64,000 nucleotides of DNA from Pedobacter alluvionis (GCF_003664035.1 NZ_RCCK01000014.1:456981-520980); one strand, 5' to 3'. Shown: positions 19,195 to 28,853, counted from the stretch's first letter. Numbers and translations: made by a program. Notes: a model not told the origin generated them from the letters alone.

Positions 19195-19668
19195 ATGAAA
19201 TTTAAACCGGTAGCTTTTGTTATCAATATTGCCATCACGCTGGGTATAGGTGCTTTAGGTGCATGGGCGACACTTCAATCTGTCAAAACCTGGTATCCAA
19301 CATTAAAAAAACCTTCTTTTAATCCGCCAGATTGGCTTTTTCGCCCTGTTTGGACAACGTTGTATGTACTTATTGGTATTGCAGCTTATCTGGTCTGGAT
19401 AAAGCGCGACAAAATTGTTCATTTTCCAAGAACGGTTGCCATTTACCTCATCCAGTTAATTTTAAATTTAGGCTGGTCTTTCATTTTCTTTTACCTACAC
19501 GAAGTTGGCTTTGCGCTGGCTGAAATTATTTTACTGTTAATTTTCATTATCATCAATGCAGTTATGTTCTATAAAATAAACAAATGGGCAGGACTGATTT
19601 TTATTCCATATTTCATTTGGGTAAGTTTTGCCACAATTTTAACTTATAACATTTTCATATTGAACTAA
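19195..19668 (+). CDS. tspO: TspO/MBR-family tryptophan-rich sensory protein
   Basis: This 157-aa, five-helix membrane protein has the family signature WYPTLKKPSFNPPDWLFRPVWTTLY in the first loop and second helix (read in parts: WYPTLKKPSFNPP, PVWTTLY) and many Trp residues. TspO proteins bind porphyrins and related ligands and influence tetrapyrrole and stress responses. It follows the M28 gene by 44 bp and precedes the patatin gene by 28 bp, so co-transcription is possible, although no functional link is obvious. Confidence 0.92.
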   Translation: MKFKPVAFVINIAITLGIGALGAWATLQSVKTWYPTLKKPSFNPPDWLFRPVWTTLYVLIGIAAYLVWIKRDKIVHFPRTVAIYLIQLILNLGWSFIFFYLHEVGFALAEIILLLIFIIINAVMFYKINKWAGLIFIPYFIWVSFATILTYNIFILN

Positions 19669-19696
19669 TTTTAAAAGAAAACCCTATTTTTAGAGA

Positions 19697-22015
19697 GTGG
19701 TAACTTTTAAAAGATATTTGCTGATACTGTTCGTTCTGTGCTGTAGCCAATTGCAGGCGCAAAAGGTAGGTCTTGTATTTAGCGGAGGCGGTGCGAAAGG
19801 ATTGGCGCACATTGGCACGTTAAAGGCTTTAGAAGAAAACCACATCCCCATTGATTACATCACCGGCACATCGATGGGTGGCATTGTTGGTGCTATGTAT
19901 GCTGCAGGTTATAGTCCTGCAGAGATTGAAAAAATTGCGTTGAGCAATGACTTCCAAAATTGGGTAAATGGCCGGTACACAAGCGACTATACCTATTATT
20001 TCCAGAAAAATGCGCCCAATGCCTCCATGCTAACTGCAAAAGTGGCTATTGATACCGGTTTTCATTTTAGTTTCCGCTCTAACCTGATTAATGATATTCC
20101 ATTAAATTTTGCTTTTCTTGAGCTTTTCTCTCAGGCTTCTGCAGTATCAAAAGACAATTTCGACAACCTTTTTGTTCCCTATCGCTGTATGGTGGCCGAT
20201 GTGCTTTCGCAAAAAAGCATAACGGTAAGCAAAGGAAGTTTAGCTGAAGCAGTTAGGGCAACTATGACAGTACCCATTATCTACCGCCCAATTAAATTAG
20301 ACGGAAAATATGTTTTTGACGGTGGACTCTATAATAATTTCCCTGCCGATGTAATGGAAAGAGATTTCAAACCCGATTATGTAATTGGTGCCAATGTTTC
20401 TTCTAAAACGTATAACGAGTACCCTAAAAACATCGACGATCGTTTAATGAACCGTTTTCTGGTATACATGTTTCTATCCAAATCAGACTCTACCATGATC
20501 GGTAAAAATGGTGTATACATTCAGCCCGATTTAGCTACTTATAGCACAACTAATTTTGCCCCAGTAGAAGAGCTGATCAAAAAAGGATATGATGCAACCA
20601 TGGCCGATATGCCAAGAATTAAAGCGTTAATCAGCAAAAGAGTAAGCGATGAAGAAATGGCAAAAAGAAGAGAAAAATTTAATGCAAAAAAACCTGAATT
20701 AAAGTTTAGCAACGTTACCGTATCAGGGGTTAATGCACAACAAAAAAAATATGTAGAAAGGCTTTTTAAAAGTGACAAAACCACTTTCGATCTAAAGGAT
20801 ATCAGAAGGGGCTATTACAAACTGGTTGCCGACCAGACTTTCGAGACGGTGTACCCTAAAATTTCTTATCAGGCCGCCACAGACAGTTATACCTTTGAGG
20901 TGGTTGCACAACCTAAGAAGAGCTTTAAACTCGAACTAGGTGGCAATATATCCACCAGGCCCATCAGCAATGTTTTTTTGGGTGCCCAGTACAATTACCT
21001 CAACCGGAAATCGTACACTTTCGGAACCAGCTTTTACTCCGGTCGTTTTTACGAATCGGTACAGGTAAATGGCCGGGTAGATTATCCAACCAGACTTCCG
21101 TTGTTTCTCGCAGGCGAGTTAACCTACAATCACTGGAATTTCTATAATACCAGCCAGATATTTATCGAGAACCCACATCCTATTTATATCGAACAATCAG
21201 ACCGAAAGATTGACCTGATGATGGGAATGCCCCTGAATTACAACACTAAAGTCGTCCTCCATGCTACATTTATCAACAACAACGACCGTTATAGTCCAAA
21301 TAATACTTTTGCAGTAGGCGATTTATTAGATCAAACGATATTTAATGGCTTCAGAGGCTCATTAAATTTAGAAAAGAACTCCCTTAACCGGAAACAATAT
21401 GCCACCAACGGGCAAAGTTTCTCATTAACTTTTAATTATACCACGGGCCGTGAGAACTACAATCCAGGTAATATTTTCCGCAATACCGCGGGTTTTGTAA
21501 AAATTCCCGGGAGTAGCCAGCTGCAACATTGGGGAAGCATTAAGCTTAGTCAGGAAAACTATTTTTTACACCTTAAAAAATATACTTTGGGTTATATTGT
21601 TGAAGGCGTTATTTCAAACCAACCCTTATTTAGCAACTATTACGCAACACTTTTAACCGCTCCGGCCTTTTACCCGCTGCAAGATAGTCGCTCACTATTC
21701 CTGGATAAGTTTAGAGCCAGCACCTATGCCGCCGGTGGAATAAAAAACATTTATAATGTTAAAAAAAATCTCGATTTTAGATTGGAAGGATACTTATTTT
21801 TGCCACATAAAGAGTTTGAGCTAAACAATTTCCAGGATGTAGATTACGCAAAAGCGATTACAAAATTACGCTATGCGGCCACTGCAGGTTTAGTTTATCA
21901 TTCTCCACTTGGCCCCGTAAGCTTAAGTTATAATTTATATAATGATGCGGTTAAAAGAAATGGTGTATTATTGCATATCGGTTATTTAATTTACAATAAA
22001 CGTTCTATCGAATGA
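19697..22015 (+). CDS. Patatin-like phospholipase with C-terminal outer-membrane barrel
   Basis: This 772-aa protein starts at GTG and has a signal peptide ending at LQAQ. The patatin domain (about 25-310) shows SGGGAKGLAH (oxyanion loop), GTSMGG (catalytic Ser) and FDGGLYNN (catalytic Asp of the dyad). A short POTRA-like segment follows around 335-405 (FSNVTVSGVNAQQKKYVE). The rest, rich in alternating aromatic strands, resembles a BamA/surface-antigen barrel. This is the PlpD-like type Vd arrangement in which a phospholipase is linked to its own outer-membrane barrel. A 4-bp overlap couples it to the next gene. Confidence 0.88.
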   Translation: MVTFKRYLLILFVLCCSQLQAQKVGLVFSGGGAKGLAHIGTLKALEENHIPIDYITGTSMGGIVGAMYAAGYSPAEIEKIALSNDFQNWVNGRYTSDYTYYFQKNAPNASMLTAKVAIDTGFHFSFRSNLINDIPLNFAFLELFSQASAVSKDNFDNLFVPYRCMVADVLSQKSITVSKGSLAEAVRATMTVPIIYRPIKLDGKYVFDGGLYNNFPADVMERDFKPDYVIGANVSSKTYNEYPKNIDDRLMNRFLVYMFLSKSDSTMIGKNGVYIQPDLATYSTTNFAPVEELIKKGYDATMADMPRIKALISKRVSDEEMAKRREKFNAKKPELKFSNVTVSGVNAQQKKYVERLFKSDKTTFDLKDIRRGYYKLVADQTFETVYPKISYQAATDSYTFEVVAQPKKSFKLELGGNISTRPISNVFLGAQYNYLNRKSYTFGTSFYSGRFYESVQVNGRVDYPTRLPLFLAGELTYNHWNFYNTSQIFIENPHPIYIEQSDRKIDLMMGMPLNYNTKVVLHATFINNNDRYSPNNTFAVGDLLDQTIFNGFRGSLNLEKNSLNRKQYATNGQSFSLTFNYTTGRENYNPGNIFRNTAGFVKIPGSSQLQHWGSIKLSQENYFLHLKKYTLGYIVEGVISNQPLFSNYYATLLTAPAFYPLQDSRSLFLDKFRASTYAAGGIKNIYNVKKNLDFRLEGYLFLPHKEFELNNFQDVDYAKAITKLRYAATAGLVYHSPLGPVSLSYNLYNDAVKRNGVLLHIGYLIYNKRSIE

Positions 22016-22542
22016 AACGAATCTTAGTCTTATTATCCCTGTGTTTAATCGGCTTTTCCGGCTTTGCCCAAAATGCAGCAATCAATAATTTTCTGGTAAA
22101 AGAAAACCTGCTTAAAAACAATAAACTAGCCATTATTGCAGCCGATTCGTTGAATAACCCAAACGAAAATATAAACGGAACCTACACCTTCAGCGTAAGC
22201 GGTTTCACGCAGATTTTAAAATTTAACGATGGTATTGCCGTGCTGCCACTGCCAATCGATAAATCTACATTCGTTTACATTAAACACCAGAACGATACCG
22301 GTACACACAGCAAATTGGTATATGTGTATAAAAAAGATACCGATTTAAGTCCTTACGCCATAAATAGTTTGTGGCTATTTATCATTCCCATAGCACTCAT
22401 TATCATTGCCTTCGCCTTCCGCAAACTGATTATATTTGTGGTGATTGTATTTTTGGTATTTGTATATTTTAACCACAGTAACGGGCTAAACCTTTCTACC
22501 TTTTTCGAAAGTATTTTTGATGGGTTGAAGAACCTCGTCTGA
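22012..22542 (+). CDS. Exported membrane protein of unknown function
   Basis: The 176-aa product is not recognised. It has a signal peptide ending at GFAQ, a beta-rich stretch of about 90 residues, and two closely spaced hydrophobic helices near residues 120-155, followed by a short polar tail. The periplasmic part is probably anchored in the inner membrane. Its ATG overlaps the stop of the patatin-barrel gene by 4 bp, so it is translationally coupled and may assist that protein. Confidence 0.6.
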   Translation: MKRILVLLSLCLIGFSGFAQNAAINNFLVKENLLKNNKLAIIAADSLNNPNENINGTYTFSVSGFTQILKFNDGIAVLPLPIDKSTFVYIKHQNDTGTHSKLVYVYKKDTDLSPYAINSLWLFIIPIALIIIAFAFRKLIIFVVIVFLVFVYFNHSNGLNLSTFFESIFDGLKNLV

Positions 22543-22966
22543 TGGTTTTATCTGTGGTGTCTGATGTTTCCATCTGACACTAAAAGAAATATAAGCATTA
22601 AAAAACAAGGAATTGAAATAGTAGCTGAAAGCTCGTAATGGCTACATCTATTTTTTTTAGAAAAGCTGCTGCTGTGGTTCTTCGGTTCCGCTAGTCCCGC
22701 CCTTTGCTTAACCCCGATAAATCTTCGAAAAATTAAATTGCACTTAATCGGGATAACGCTGTCGGTCGGGTTTATTTCACCCCGAATAGTAGCACATTTT
22801 AAGGCCCTTAAACCCGATCGAAGCGGGATGCCGATTTTTCATCGGCAGAAGCGGGAGCGGGACTGCTGTAAGCTAAAAGCTTCTGAAATTGCTTTACAAA
22901 CAAAATGGGTTCAGCAGACAGCAATAATCAGTCTCGATTTACTAATTTTTTTAGTAAATTTGATTT
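22543..22966. other. Intergenic region with hairpin repeats
   Basis: It holds one GTGTCTGATG...CATCTGACAC palindrome at 22557-22580, related to the REP-like doublets at 33.2-34.0 kb. GC-rich CCCGAT/GCGGGA repeats follow at about 22690-22865. A TTTACTAA / TTAGTAAA hairpin lies just before the next gene. No gene is evident. Confidence 0.55.
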
Positions 22967-23536
22967 ATGGAAAATCTATTTTTAGTGTGTATAGTCCCTC
23001 CAATTTCTATTGCAGAAGACATCAACGAGATCAGAACCTACATTTCAGATAAATTTAATGTGCATGAATCATTAAAACGCCCGGCTCACATCACCTTATA
23101 CCCTCCGGTAAAACTTTCAGCATATAATGCAGAAAAAAGTTTTTTCAAAGCTTTAACAGATGCTTCCTTTCATCAACCCTTTACACAAGTGCTCCGAAAT
23201 TTCAATTCATTTCCGGAACATACCTTTTATATCGACGTTGAACAAAATGAAGGATTAATCCTCCTGGAAAAACAGATAACCAAAGCACTACAACCTTTAA
23301 AATTGATCGAAAAAAAAGAAAAATTCAATCCACATTTAACTTTGGCTTTCAGAGATGTAAAACCACCCGTTTTCAAACAGATTTCTGCTGAATTTAAAGA
23401 CCGTAAATTTAAACGGGAATTCCTGGTTTCATCCTTTTCTGTTTACAGGCATATGGATAAAAGATGGCAGCCCTTTAAAGAATTTTCTTTTAAAGATGCC
23501 GATACAAAACCCAAAGCTTTAAGCCTTTTTGGTTAA
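22967..23536 (+). CDS. 2H-phosphoesterase-superfamily protein (2'-5' RNA ligase / cyclic phosphodiesterase-like)
   Basis: This 189-aa cytoplasmic protein has the two HxTx motifs of the 2H superfamily: HITL in RPAHITLYPP near residue 40 and HLTL in FNPHLTLAFRD near residue 122. Their spacing fits the LigT/CPDase bilobed fold. Members hydrolyse 2',3'-cyclic phosphates or ligate RNA halves; the physiological substrate here cannot be told. It converges on the tamL-like gene, whose stop codon is adjacent. Confidence 0.85.
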   Translation: MENLFLVCIVPPISIAEDINEIRTYISDKFNVHESLKRPAHITLYPPVKLSAYNAEKSFFKALTDASFHQPFTQVLRNFNSFPEHTFYIDVEQNEGLILLEKQITKALQPLKLIEKKEKFNPHLTLAFRDVKPPVFKQISAEFKDRKFKREFLVSSFSVYRHMDKRWQPFKEFSFKDADTKPKALSLFG

Positions 23537-25966
23537 TTAAAATGGCATACCTATACCAAAATTGTACTGTATAAAACGATAGGTATCAGGCCCATGTGTA
23601 GCATTATAAGTATCTTTAAAATCTCTCGCTCCGGATAAAAACTTACTTATCACCCATTGATCCGAACCCGAGAACTGGGGGTCTTTAAGCTTTAAGCCCA
23701 CATCAAACCTAAATACAAAATATTGCACATCGTATCTCAGTCCTACACCTGTTCCAACAGCCAGCTGTTGTGCAAATTTACTTAATTTAAATACGGTTTG
23801 TTCATCAAGTGTTGGAGTTGCAACGAGAATTGATTCGCCTTTACGTAGATTCCATACGTTACCAATATCAACAAAAGCTGCGCCTTTTAGTGTTGCCCCA
23901 AAAAATTTCTTGGCCACGGTAAAACGGTATTCAAAATTCGTCTCGATCCGCATGGTTCCAAGCTGATCAAGGCCAAAAAATGCCCGTCTTAGTGTATCAC
24001 TCCTTAAAAGCCCCCTATCGTAGTTACCAGGCCCAATGGTTCTTGCCTGCCAGGCCCTTATTCCGCTGGATCCACCAGCAAAAAACTGCTTTTCGAACGG
24101 AATACCTGTTAACACCGAATTTCCATAGGCATAAGCTACACCTGCGTTTAAACGGGCAACAAACTGCCGCTCCCCGCCCAGGTGTTTGTACCACCTCAGG
24201 TCAACCTCAGGGCGCATATACTGGTTAAATGGCAAGCCCAATATTTTTGCAGGATCGTTGTTTGCAGGATCGTTTTTATTTCCGCTTAATTTGGATATGC
24301 CCTGCAACATATTTCCCGCAATGTCCATCCCTGCCCTTAAATAAACAAAAGACCGGTATTCATTTAGCTTATTTGCATTTAAGGTATAAGTATATTTCAT
24401 TCCCAGGGTTAAATCTTTACGCCCTAACAATGTTGAGTAGTACAGGTTATTCAATACGGTTTGAGCATCAACATTAGGATCTAAATTACCAAAACGGTAT
24501 TCGAAATTTAATGGGGTAAAAGAGTGTAACTTAGATTTGGTTTCAAACCAATCGTAAGTGATCGAATTGATAAAAATTCTTCTTACTGATACATCTTTTT
24601 GCAAAGCATAAATATAACTGCTTGAAAAAGTAGTGTGCGGCATTCCATTGCCACCCAAAACCGGATTGTAAAAAGGAATCATTAATCTGGGTACCGTAAT
24701 ACTGGCACTGATTGAAAAATCGCGCTGATAAATATCACTAAAGGGCTTAGCGCCGTTGCCAATTCTTGATTGCAAACCACCTTTTACCTGAAGTTCAAAT
24801 CGTTCTGCTCCTCTGAAGATATTGTTATTGGTATAGGTATTTCCTAGCGTAAACCCTACTGTACCTCCATTAAACGGCACCTCACCTTCAACACGGTTAG
24901 TCATTACTTTTTGTGGAATAAGCTGGATTACAGCATTTACTTTATTTGAGGTACTGTCTCTCCTGAAATAATCGATTTTTACATTTTTAAAAATATTGAG
25001 TTCATATAATCGATCGTAAGTGAGGTTTTCATTTCGGATATCGTAAAGTTCGCCCTGCTTCAGAAAATCATACCTCACAATCGGGTTTCTGCGGTAGCGT
25101 TTGGAAAAATCCGTAAATATGATGCCGTTAACCGTGTCTTTGCTGAGCTTATAACGCACCGAATCAGGAAAACCATCAGGGTTAGGTGCAATAATCATGT
25201 GGGTATATCCAATATTGAACTGCTTATGTTCGCCATCATTAGGGTTGGCTACATTCAGGTTGAGATCAATTTTATTGGTTTTAGAAGTAGGCTCCGCACC
25301 GTAAACGTCGAAATTCACATACGGCCTTAAGAAATAAAAATATCCGTTTTCTTTCATGATGCGGTAAATCTGTTCCCTTTCATACGTTAAAGAGTCTTCA
25401 TCGTACTGCATTCCCTTGTGTAAATGGGTTATTTTAGCCTTATTCGATTCGTAAAGGTTTTTAATATTTGTATTTGGTATCGAATCGGAAAGTTTATCAA
25501 TAAGATAAGCAGGCCCGGGTTTTGCACTGAATACAATTTCAGCCTTTTTATCTGCAATCTTTATAGCAGAAGTTACTTCGGCCTGGCGGTAGCCCTTACT
25601 TTTTAAAAATTTCTGTATCTGTGTTCTGGAAATTTCGACCAATGTGCTATCTAAAATGGCTGGAGGCGTACCAAACGGCTTAATGTCACTGGTTTTATAC
25701 CGGCCATCTTTAGTATTAAACAGGTTATATAACGGCACCTGAATACTCAGCTTAGAAGCCGGCCTGATATCTTTCTGAACATAGTTATAAGCCTGTTCTT
25801 CAAATTTAGCATCAACACTATCAATAGTTACCTTTTTCACTATCGATTGATAGTCGGCAATGTATTTAGTTGATGAGCAGGCCTGAATTAAAACAATAAT
25901 AAATAGTAATATTGCAGTGCTTTTCAGTTTAATATTTATTGAGTTTTGGTATGCTTTCAAAATCAC
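23537..25966 (-). CDS. TamL-type outer-membrane lipoprotein, BamA/TamA family
   Basis: This 809-aa protein has a lipoprotein signal with a lipobox ending in IQAC near residue 30. POTRA-like repeats follow to about 400, and then a C-terminal 16-stranded barrel of the Omp85 type; the FAGGSSGIRAW segment matches the conserved lid-lock (VRGY-like) region. A lipid-anchored TamA relative is the Bacteroidetes TamL type, which works in outer-membrane protein or lipid assembly. The longest frame begins at GTG, overlapping the divergent methyltransferase gene by up to 28 bp, so the true start may be slightly downstream. Confidence 0.88.
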   Translation of the reverse strand: MILKAYQNSINIKLKSTAILLFIIVLIQACSSTKYIADYQSIVKKVTIDSVDAKFEEQAYNYVQKDIRPASKLSIQVPLYNLFNTKDGRYKTSDIKPFGTPPAILDSTLVEISRTQIQKFLKSKGYRQAEVTSAIKIADKKAEIVFSAKPGPAYLIDKLSDSIPNTNIKNLYESNKAKITHLHKGMQYDEDSLTYEREQIYRIMKENGYFYFLRPYVNFDVYGAEPTSKTNKIDLNLNVANPNDGEHKQFNIGYTHMIIAPNPDGFPDSVRYKLSKDTVNGIIFTDFSKRYRRNPIVRYDFLKQGELYDIRNENLTYDRLYELNIFKNVKIDYFRRDSTSNKVNAVIQLIPQKVMTNRVEGEVPFNGGTVGFTLGNTYTNNNIFRGAERFELQVKGGLQSRIGNGAKPFSDIYQRDFSISASITVPRLMIPFYNPVLGGNGMPHTTFSSSYIYALQKDVSVRRIFINSITYDWFETKSKLHSFTPLNFEYRFGNLDPNVDAQTVLNNLYYSTLLGRKDLTLGMKYTYTLNANKLNEYRSFVYLRAGMDIAGNMLQGISKLSGNKNDPANNDPAKILGLPFNQYMRPEVDLRWYKHLGGERQFVARLNAGVAYAYGNSVLTGIPFEKQFFAGGSSGIRAWQARTIGPGNYDRGLLRSDTLRRAFFGLDQLGTMRIETNFEYRFTVAKKFFGATLKGAAFVDIGNVWNLRKGESILVATPTLDEQTVFKLSKFAQQLAVGTGVGLRYDVQYFVFRFDVGLKLKDPQFSGSDQWVISKFLSGARDFKDTYNATHGPDTYRFIQYNFGIGMPF

Positions 25967-26697
25967 AGATTAGTTTTATAAAATCGTTACATCAAAAAAA
26001 ATATCGTAAAGAACATGGTTTGTTTATTGTTGAAGGTATAAAATCCATACAAGAATTTTTCCAATCAAGCTACCAGATCCACACTATATTTTACAACAGC
26101 GAACAATACAATTTGTTACCCAAATTACCCGCAAATATAAACTTATTTGAAGTAAAGAACGTCGAATTAGACAAGATTAGTACGCTGCAAACACCACAAG
26201 GCTTTTTAGCGTTGGTCCACATCCCCAAAAACAAGGAATTAGATCTAAAAGAGTTGAAAAATGAGTTCACTTTGGTGTTGGATGGTGTTCAGGATCCAGG
26301 CAATATGGGCACCATTATCCGTACGGCAGATTGGTTTGGTTTTAAAAATATCATCTGTTCTGCCGACTCTGTAGAAGTATTTAATCCAAAAACAGTACAG
26401 GCCACCATGGGCTCTTTGGCACGGGTAAATATTTATGAAGCAGATTTGCCAGCATTATTAGAGAAGAATACCATTCCTGTATTTGGAGCACTGTTAGATG
26501 GGGAATCGATTTACAAAACGCAATGGGGAACTGAAGGATTGGTGATTTTAGGTAATGAAGGAAAGGGAATATCAGCAGAAGTGATCAAAAAAATAAATAC
26601 ACCGGTTACCATTCCAAAAATTGGGGAAGCAGAATCTTTAAATGTAGCCGTAAGTGCCGCAATCTTTTGCGCTGAGTTAGTGAGAGTTCGAAATTAA
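25951..26697 (+). CDS. TrmH/SpoU-family RNA 2'-O-methyltransferase
   Basis: This SPOUT methyltransferase is about 248 aa from the ATG at 25951; a TTG 12 bp upstream is possible but would overlap the divergent gene further. An N-terminal substrate-binding domain (KYRKEHGLFIVEGIKSI) is followed by the knotted domain with DPGNMGTIIRTADWFG (motif 1), LGNEGKGIS (motif 2) and IPKIGEAESLNVAVSAAI (motif 3). It would methylate a ribose in rRNA or tRNA with SAM. RlmB is the closest general type, but the exact target is unknown. Confidence 0.9.
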   Translation: MLSKSQISFIKSLHQKKYRKEHGLFIVEGIKSIQEFFQSSYQIHTIFYNSEQYNLLPKLPANINLFEVKNVELDKISTLQTPQGFLALVHIPKNKELDLKELKNEFTLVLDGVQDPGNMGTIIRTADWFGFKNIICSADSVEVFNPKTVQATMGSLARVNIYEADLPALLEKNTIPVFGALLDGESIYKTQWGTEGLVILGNEGKGISAEVIKKINTPVTIPKIGEAESLNVAVSAAIFCAELVRVRN

Positions 26698-26709
26698 ATT
26701 GAGATATTA

Positions 26710-26740
26710 TTTGCAGGCTAACTAATAATTGCTATTTTTG
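26710..26740 (+). promoter_or_regulatory. Bacteroidetes-type promoter of the tRNA-Cys operon
   Basis: TTTG at 26710-26713 and TATTTTTG at 26733-26740 match the -33 TTTG and -7 TAnnTTTG boxes of the Bacteroidetes primary sigma factor. The 19-nt spacing is correct, and the tRNA starts 17 nt downstream. Confidence 0.75.
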
Positions 26741-26756
26741 CAGCCTTGAATTTAAG

Positions 26757-26830
26757 GGTCGAGTGGCCGAGTGGCTAGGCAGAGGTCTGCAAAACCTTCT
26801 ACAGCGGTTCGAATCCGCTCTCGACCTCCA
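26757..26830 (+). tRNA. tRNA-Cys (anticodon GCA)
   Basis: A 7-bp acceptor stem GGTCGAG / CTCGACC, a T arm with GGTTCGAATCC, and an anticodon loop CTGCAAA with GCA at 26789-26791 are visible. The discriminator base is T, as expected for tRNA-Cys, and CCA is encoded at the 3' end. Confidence 0.95.
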
Positions 26831-26864
26831 TTTGTACAAATAAAATAATTAAAAGGTTATTACC

Positions 26865-27035
26865 ATGGCAGTTACCAGATTAAAAAGAAAAGACAGAAGA
26901 AATAAAAATACAGCTCACCAAGAGGTGGCTTTTTTAAAGAGAGCAACTAACATCGAGTTAGGAAGCCGCTCTGCACAACCTAAAAGCGATCAATTAGCTA
27001 AAAACAATGCTGTTTTAGCTGCTTTGGCAAAATAG
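26865..27035 (+). CDS. Small basic protein (56 aa) co-transcribed with tRNA-Cys
   Basis: This short frame begins MAVTRLKRKDRRNKNTAHQE and ends NAVLAALAK. It is strongly basic in its first half and has an Ala/Leu-rich tail. It starts 35 nt after the tRNA-Cys and ends just before a strong terminator, so promoter, tRNA, gene and terminator form one compact unit. I do not recognise the function. The Lys/Arg-rich N-terminus suggests RNA or ribosome binding, which is inference only. The compact unit and clean terminator argue that it is real. Confidence 0.75.
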   Translation: MAVTRLKRKDRRNKNTAHQEVAFLKRATNIELGSRSAQPKSDQLAKNNAVLAALAK

Positions 27036-27062
27036 TTTTTAGAAATTTCTTCTTAAAGATTT

Positions 27063-27096
27063 AAAGCATCCTTCTGATCAAAGGATGCTTTTTTTA
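27063..27096 (+). terminator. Rho-independent terminator of the tRNA-Cys unit
   Basis: A perfect 10-bp stem, AAGCATCCTT / AAGGATGCTT, with a 7-nt loop runs into a TTTTTTAT tract. It lies 28 nt after the 56-aa gene. Confidence 0.9.
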
Positions 27097-27162
27097 TACG
27101 TTAGTATTTTTGATACTCACAATATTAATTGTAATTCCAAGCCTCTTTTCTAATTCAATCGT

Positions 27163-27256
27163 CATGCTGAACTTGTTTCAGCATCTTTCCTGCAAGATAG
27201 ACCCTGAAATAAATCATCTTTGGTGAGCTCGCTAAGGCTCGGTTCAGAGTGACGAC
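27163..27256. repeat. Intergenic hairpin repeat (ATGCTGAA family, inverted copy)
   Basis: GTCATGCTGAACTTGTTTCA begins a hairpin and is followed by CCCTGAAATAAAT and AGAGTGACGA. This is the reverse-orientation relative of the repeat at 9661-9742. Confidence 0.6.
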
Positions 27257-27321
27257 GTATGCCAACAACCTAAAATCTTAACTTTATTCTATTAGATTTA
27301 CGAATAGATTTACGAAGACAC

Positions 27322-27987
27322 ATGAATCTTACAGAAACTCTTTCAAAATTAGAATCGCTCGGCGAAGAAAAAGTCCGTGCCATGCACGTAAAAAATGGTG
27401 CAAGAGAAAATATTTTTGGCGTTAAAATGGGCGACATCAGGACGCTAGCCAAAAAGATCAAAACCGACCACGCGCTTGCGCTTCAACTCTGGGAAACAGA
27501 AAATATTGATGCAAGGTTGCTGGCCATTTTAATCCTTAAACCAAAAGCGCTGTCTGCAGAACAGATTGAGCAAATGGTAGCATCAGAAAATTTTACCTGG
27601 GCAGCCGACTGGTTTTATAATTATGTGGTTAAAGAATATCCTGAAAAGGAACAGTTCAGGGAAAAATGGATGAATTCAGGCAATATTATGCTGGCCCGTG
27701 CAGGCTGGAGCTTAACCAGCGGACGTATAAGCAGAGCGCCCGAAGGAATAAACATTGCATCAATTCTCGACCGGATTGAAAATGAAATGCCTAAAGCAGC
27801 TCCAGAAATCCAATGGACGATGAATACCACATTGGCTCAGATTGGCATTAACCATCCTGACTATAGAGAAAGAGCTATAGCCATCGGCGAAAAACTTGGC
27901 ATATATCGTGATTACCCTGTTTCTAAAGGCTGTACTTCGCCGTTTGCACCAATATGGATTAATGAAATGGTAAGCCGTCAGAAGTAG
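27322..27987 (+). CDS. AlkD-like DNA alkylation repair / HEAT-repeat protein
   Basis: This 221-aa all-helical protein has the features of the COG4912 AlkD-like family: a GVKMGDIRTLAKKI helix after a Gly-rich turn, ENFTWAADWFYNYVV in the middle, and paired HEAT-like helices. In known AlkD enzymes this fold excises N3- or N7-alkylated bases without base flipping. The Trp/Asp pattern in the middle repeats supports DNA binding, but glycosylase activity is not proven by sequence. It is a single gene flanked by repeat-rich gaps. Confidence 0.8.
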   Translation: MNLTETLSKLESLGEEKVRAMHVKNGARENIFGVKMGDIRTLAKKIKTDHALALQLWETENIDARLLAILILKPKALSAEQIEQMVASENFTWAADWFYNYVVKEYPEKEQFREKWMNSGNIMLARAGWSLTSGRISRAPEGINIASILDRIENEMPKAAPEIQWTMNTTLAQIGINHPDYRERAIAIGEKLGIYRDYPVSKGCTSPFAPIWINEMVSRQK

Positions 27988-28112
27988 TTTTTTTGCCTCG
28001 CAGAGCAATATCATAAGTTAAGCTGAAAACAAAAAACATTGACATCCTAACGGATAATTTATTTTATAAAAATCAATATGATTGACAGAGGGTTCTATTA
28101 CTATCTTCCGGC

Positions 28113-28265
28113 TAGGAATCGTCATTGCGAGAAGGCTTTTTCAGCCGACGAAGCAATCTTACAACGATCGCTAACAGCGTGCGCTTTAAGATTATTCATT
28201 TTTGCAGTTGCTTTTAAAGGCCTTCATGAACTCACTTCGTTCGGTTATCTTCGTACCTCGCAATG
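28113..28265. repeat. GTCATTGCGAGAAGGC-type repeat, copy 1
   Basis: The segment GTCATTGCGAGAAGGCTT, AGCCGACGAAGCAATCTT and GATCGCTAACAGCGTGCGC recurs at 63436-63555. The second copy carries an extra CCCCGATTTTCGGGG hairpin. Confidence 0.7.
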
Positions 28266-28393
28266 ACGACCTTTCTTTAAGATATGTCAACACTAGCCAG
28301 CATACGCTGAGCAAAGTCAAAGTGAAGGATTTTTTTGCTGTTTTAGACTAGTTAGGCCCTAAATAAGCTATCATTGACAAATTCTAAATCAGA

Positions 28394-28472
28394 GCGTCAT
28401 CTCGACCGAAGCAACGCGTAGTGGAGAGATCTTTGAACTATATTAAAAGATCTCTCCACTACGGAGATGACG
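28394..28472. repeat. GTCATTTCGA-type inverted repeat
   Basis: GCGTCATCTCGACCGAAG at one end and CTACGGAGATGACG at the other form a long imperfect hairpin around paired AGATCT sequences. Confidence 0.7.
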
Positions 28473-28853
28473 ATTTATTGTAAACCAGGCATCCAGTTCA
28501 TTTGTTTATTGACTAAATGTAACTTATATCATTGACACATTCATTAAGCAACATTATAAATATCTATAATTAACCTAAGTAGATTGAATAGCATATTACT
28601 AACACAAACCTTTCATTATAAACCCGATAGTAGCGTAAAACCCGCAGGCGAGGAACGAGCCAAGGCTTTGAAGCGATAGCGGGACTATCACCTCCCATGG
28701 AATACTGACATTCATTTCCAAAACCTGAAAGCAGTTGGTTTTATAAAATAAACTAATCGTCACACCAAGAAAACGTATAGTAAGATTTTTTTTTACGAAA
28801 ACAAAAAGAAGCCTTCAGACATTAATACCTCCAGATTAAACTATAAGGCGCTC

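Larger units (their letters stand above)
27988..28853. other. Repeat-rich intergenic region
   Basis: It contains, in order: the A/T lead TTTATTTTATAAAAATCAA at about 28056; a GTCATTGCGAGAAGGC-type repeat (28113-28265); a GTCATCTCGACCGA inverted repeat (28394-28472); and a CCCGATAG/GCGATAGCGGG stretch (28621-28690). No protein-coding signal was found. Confidence 0.6.

Noticed and set aside
22738-23052. 104-codon plus-strand frame before the 2H phosphoesterase gene
   Set aside because: It runs through GC-rich hairpin repeats and overlaps the start of a well-supported gene in another frame.
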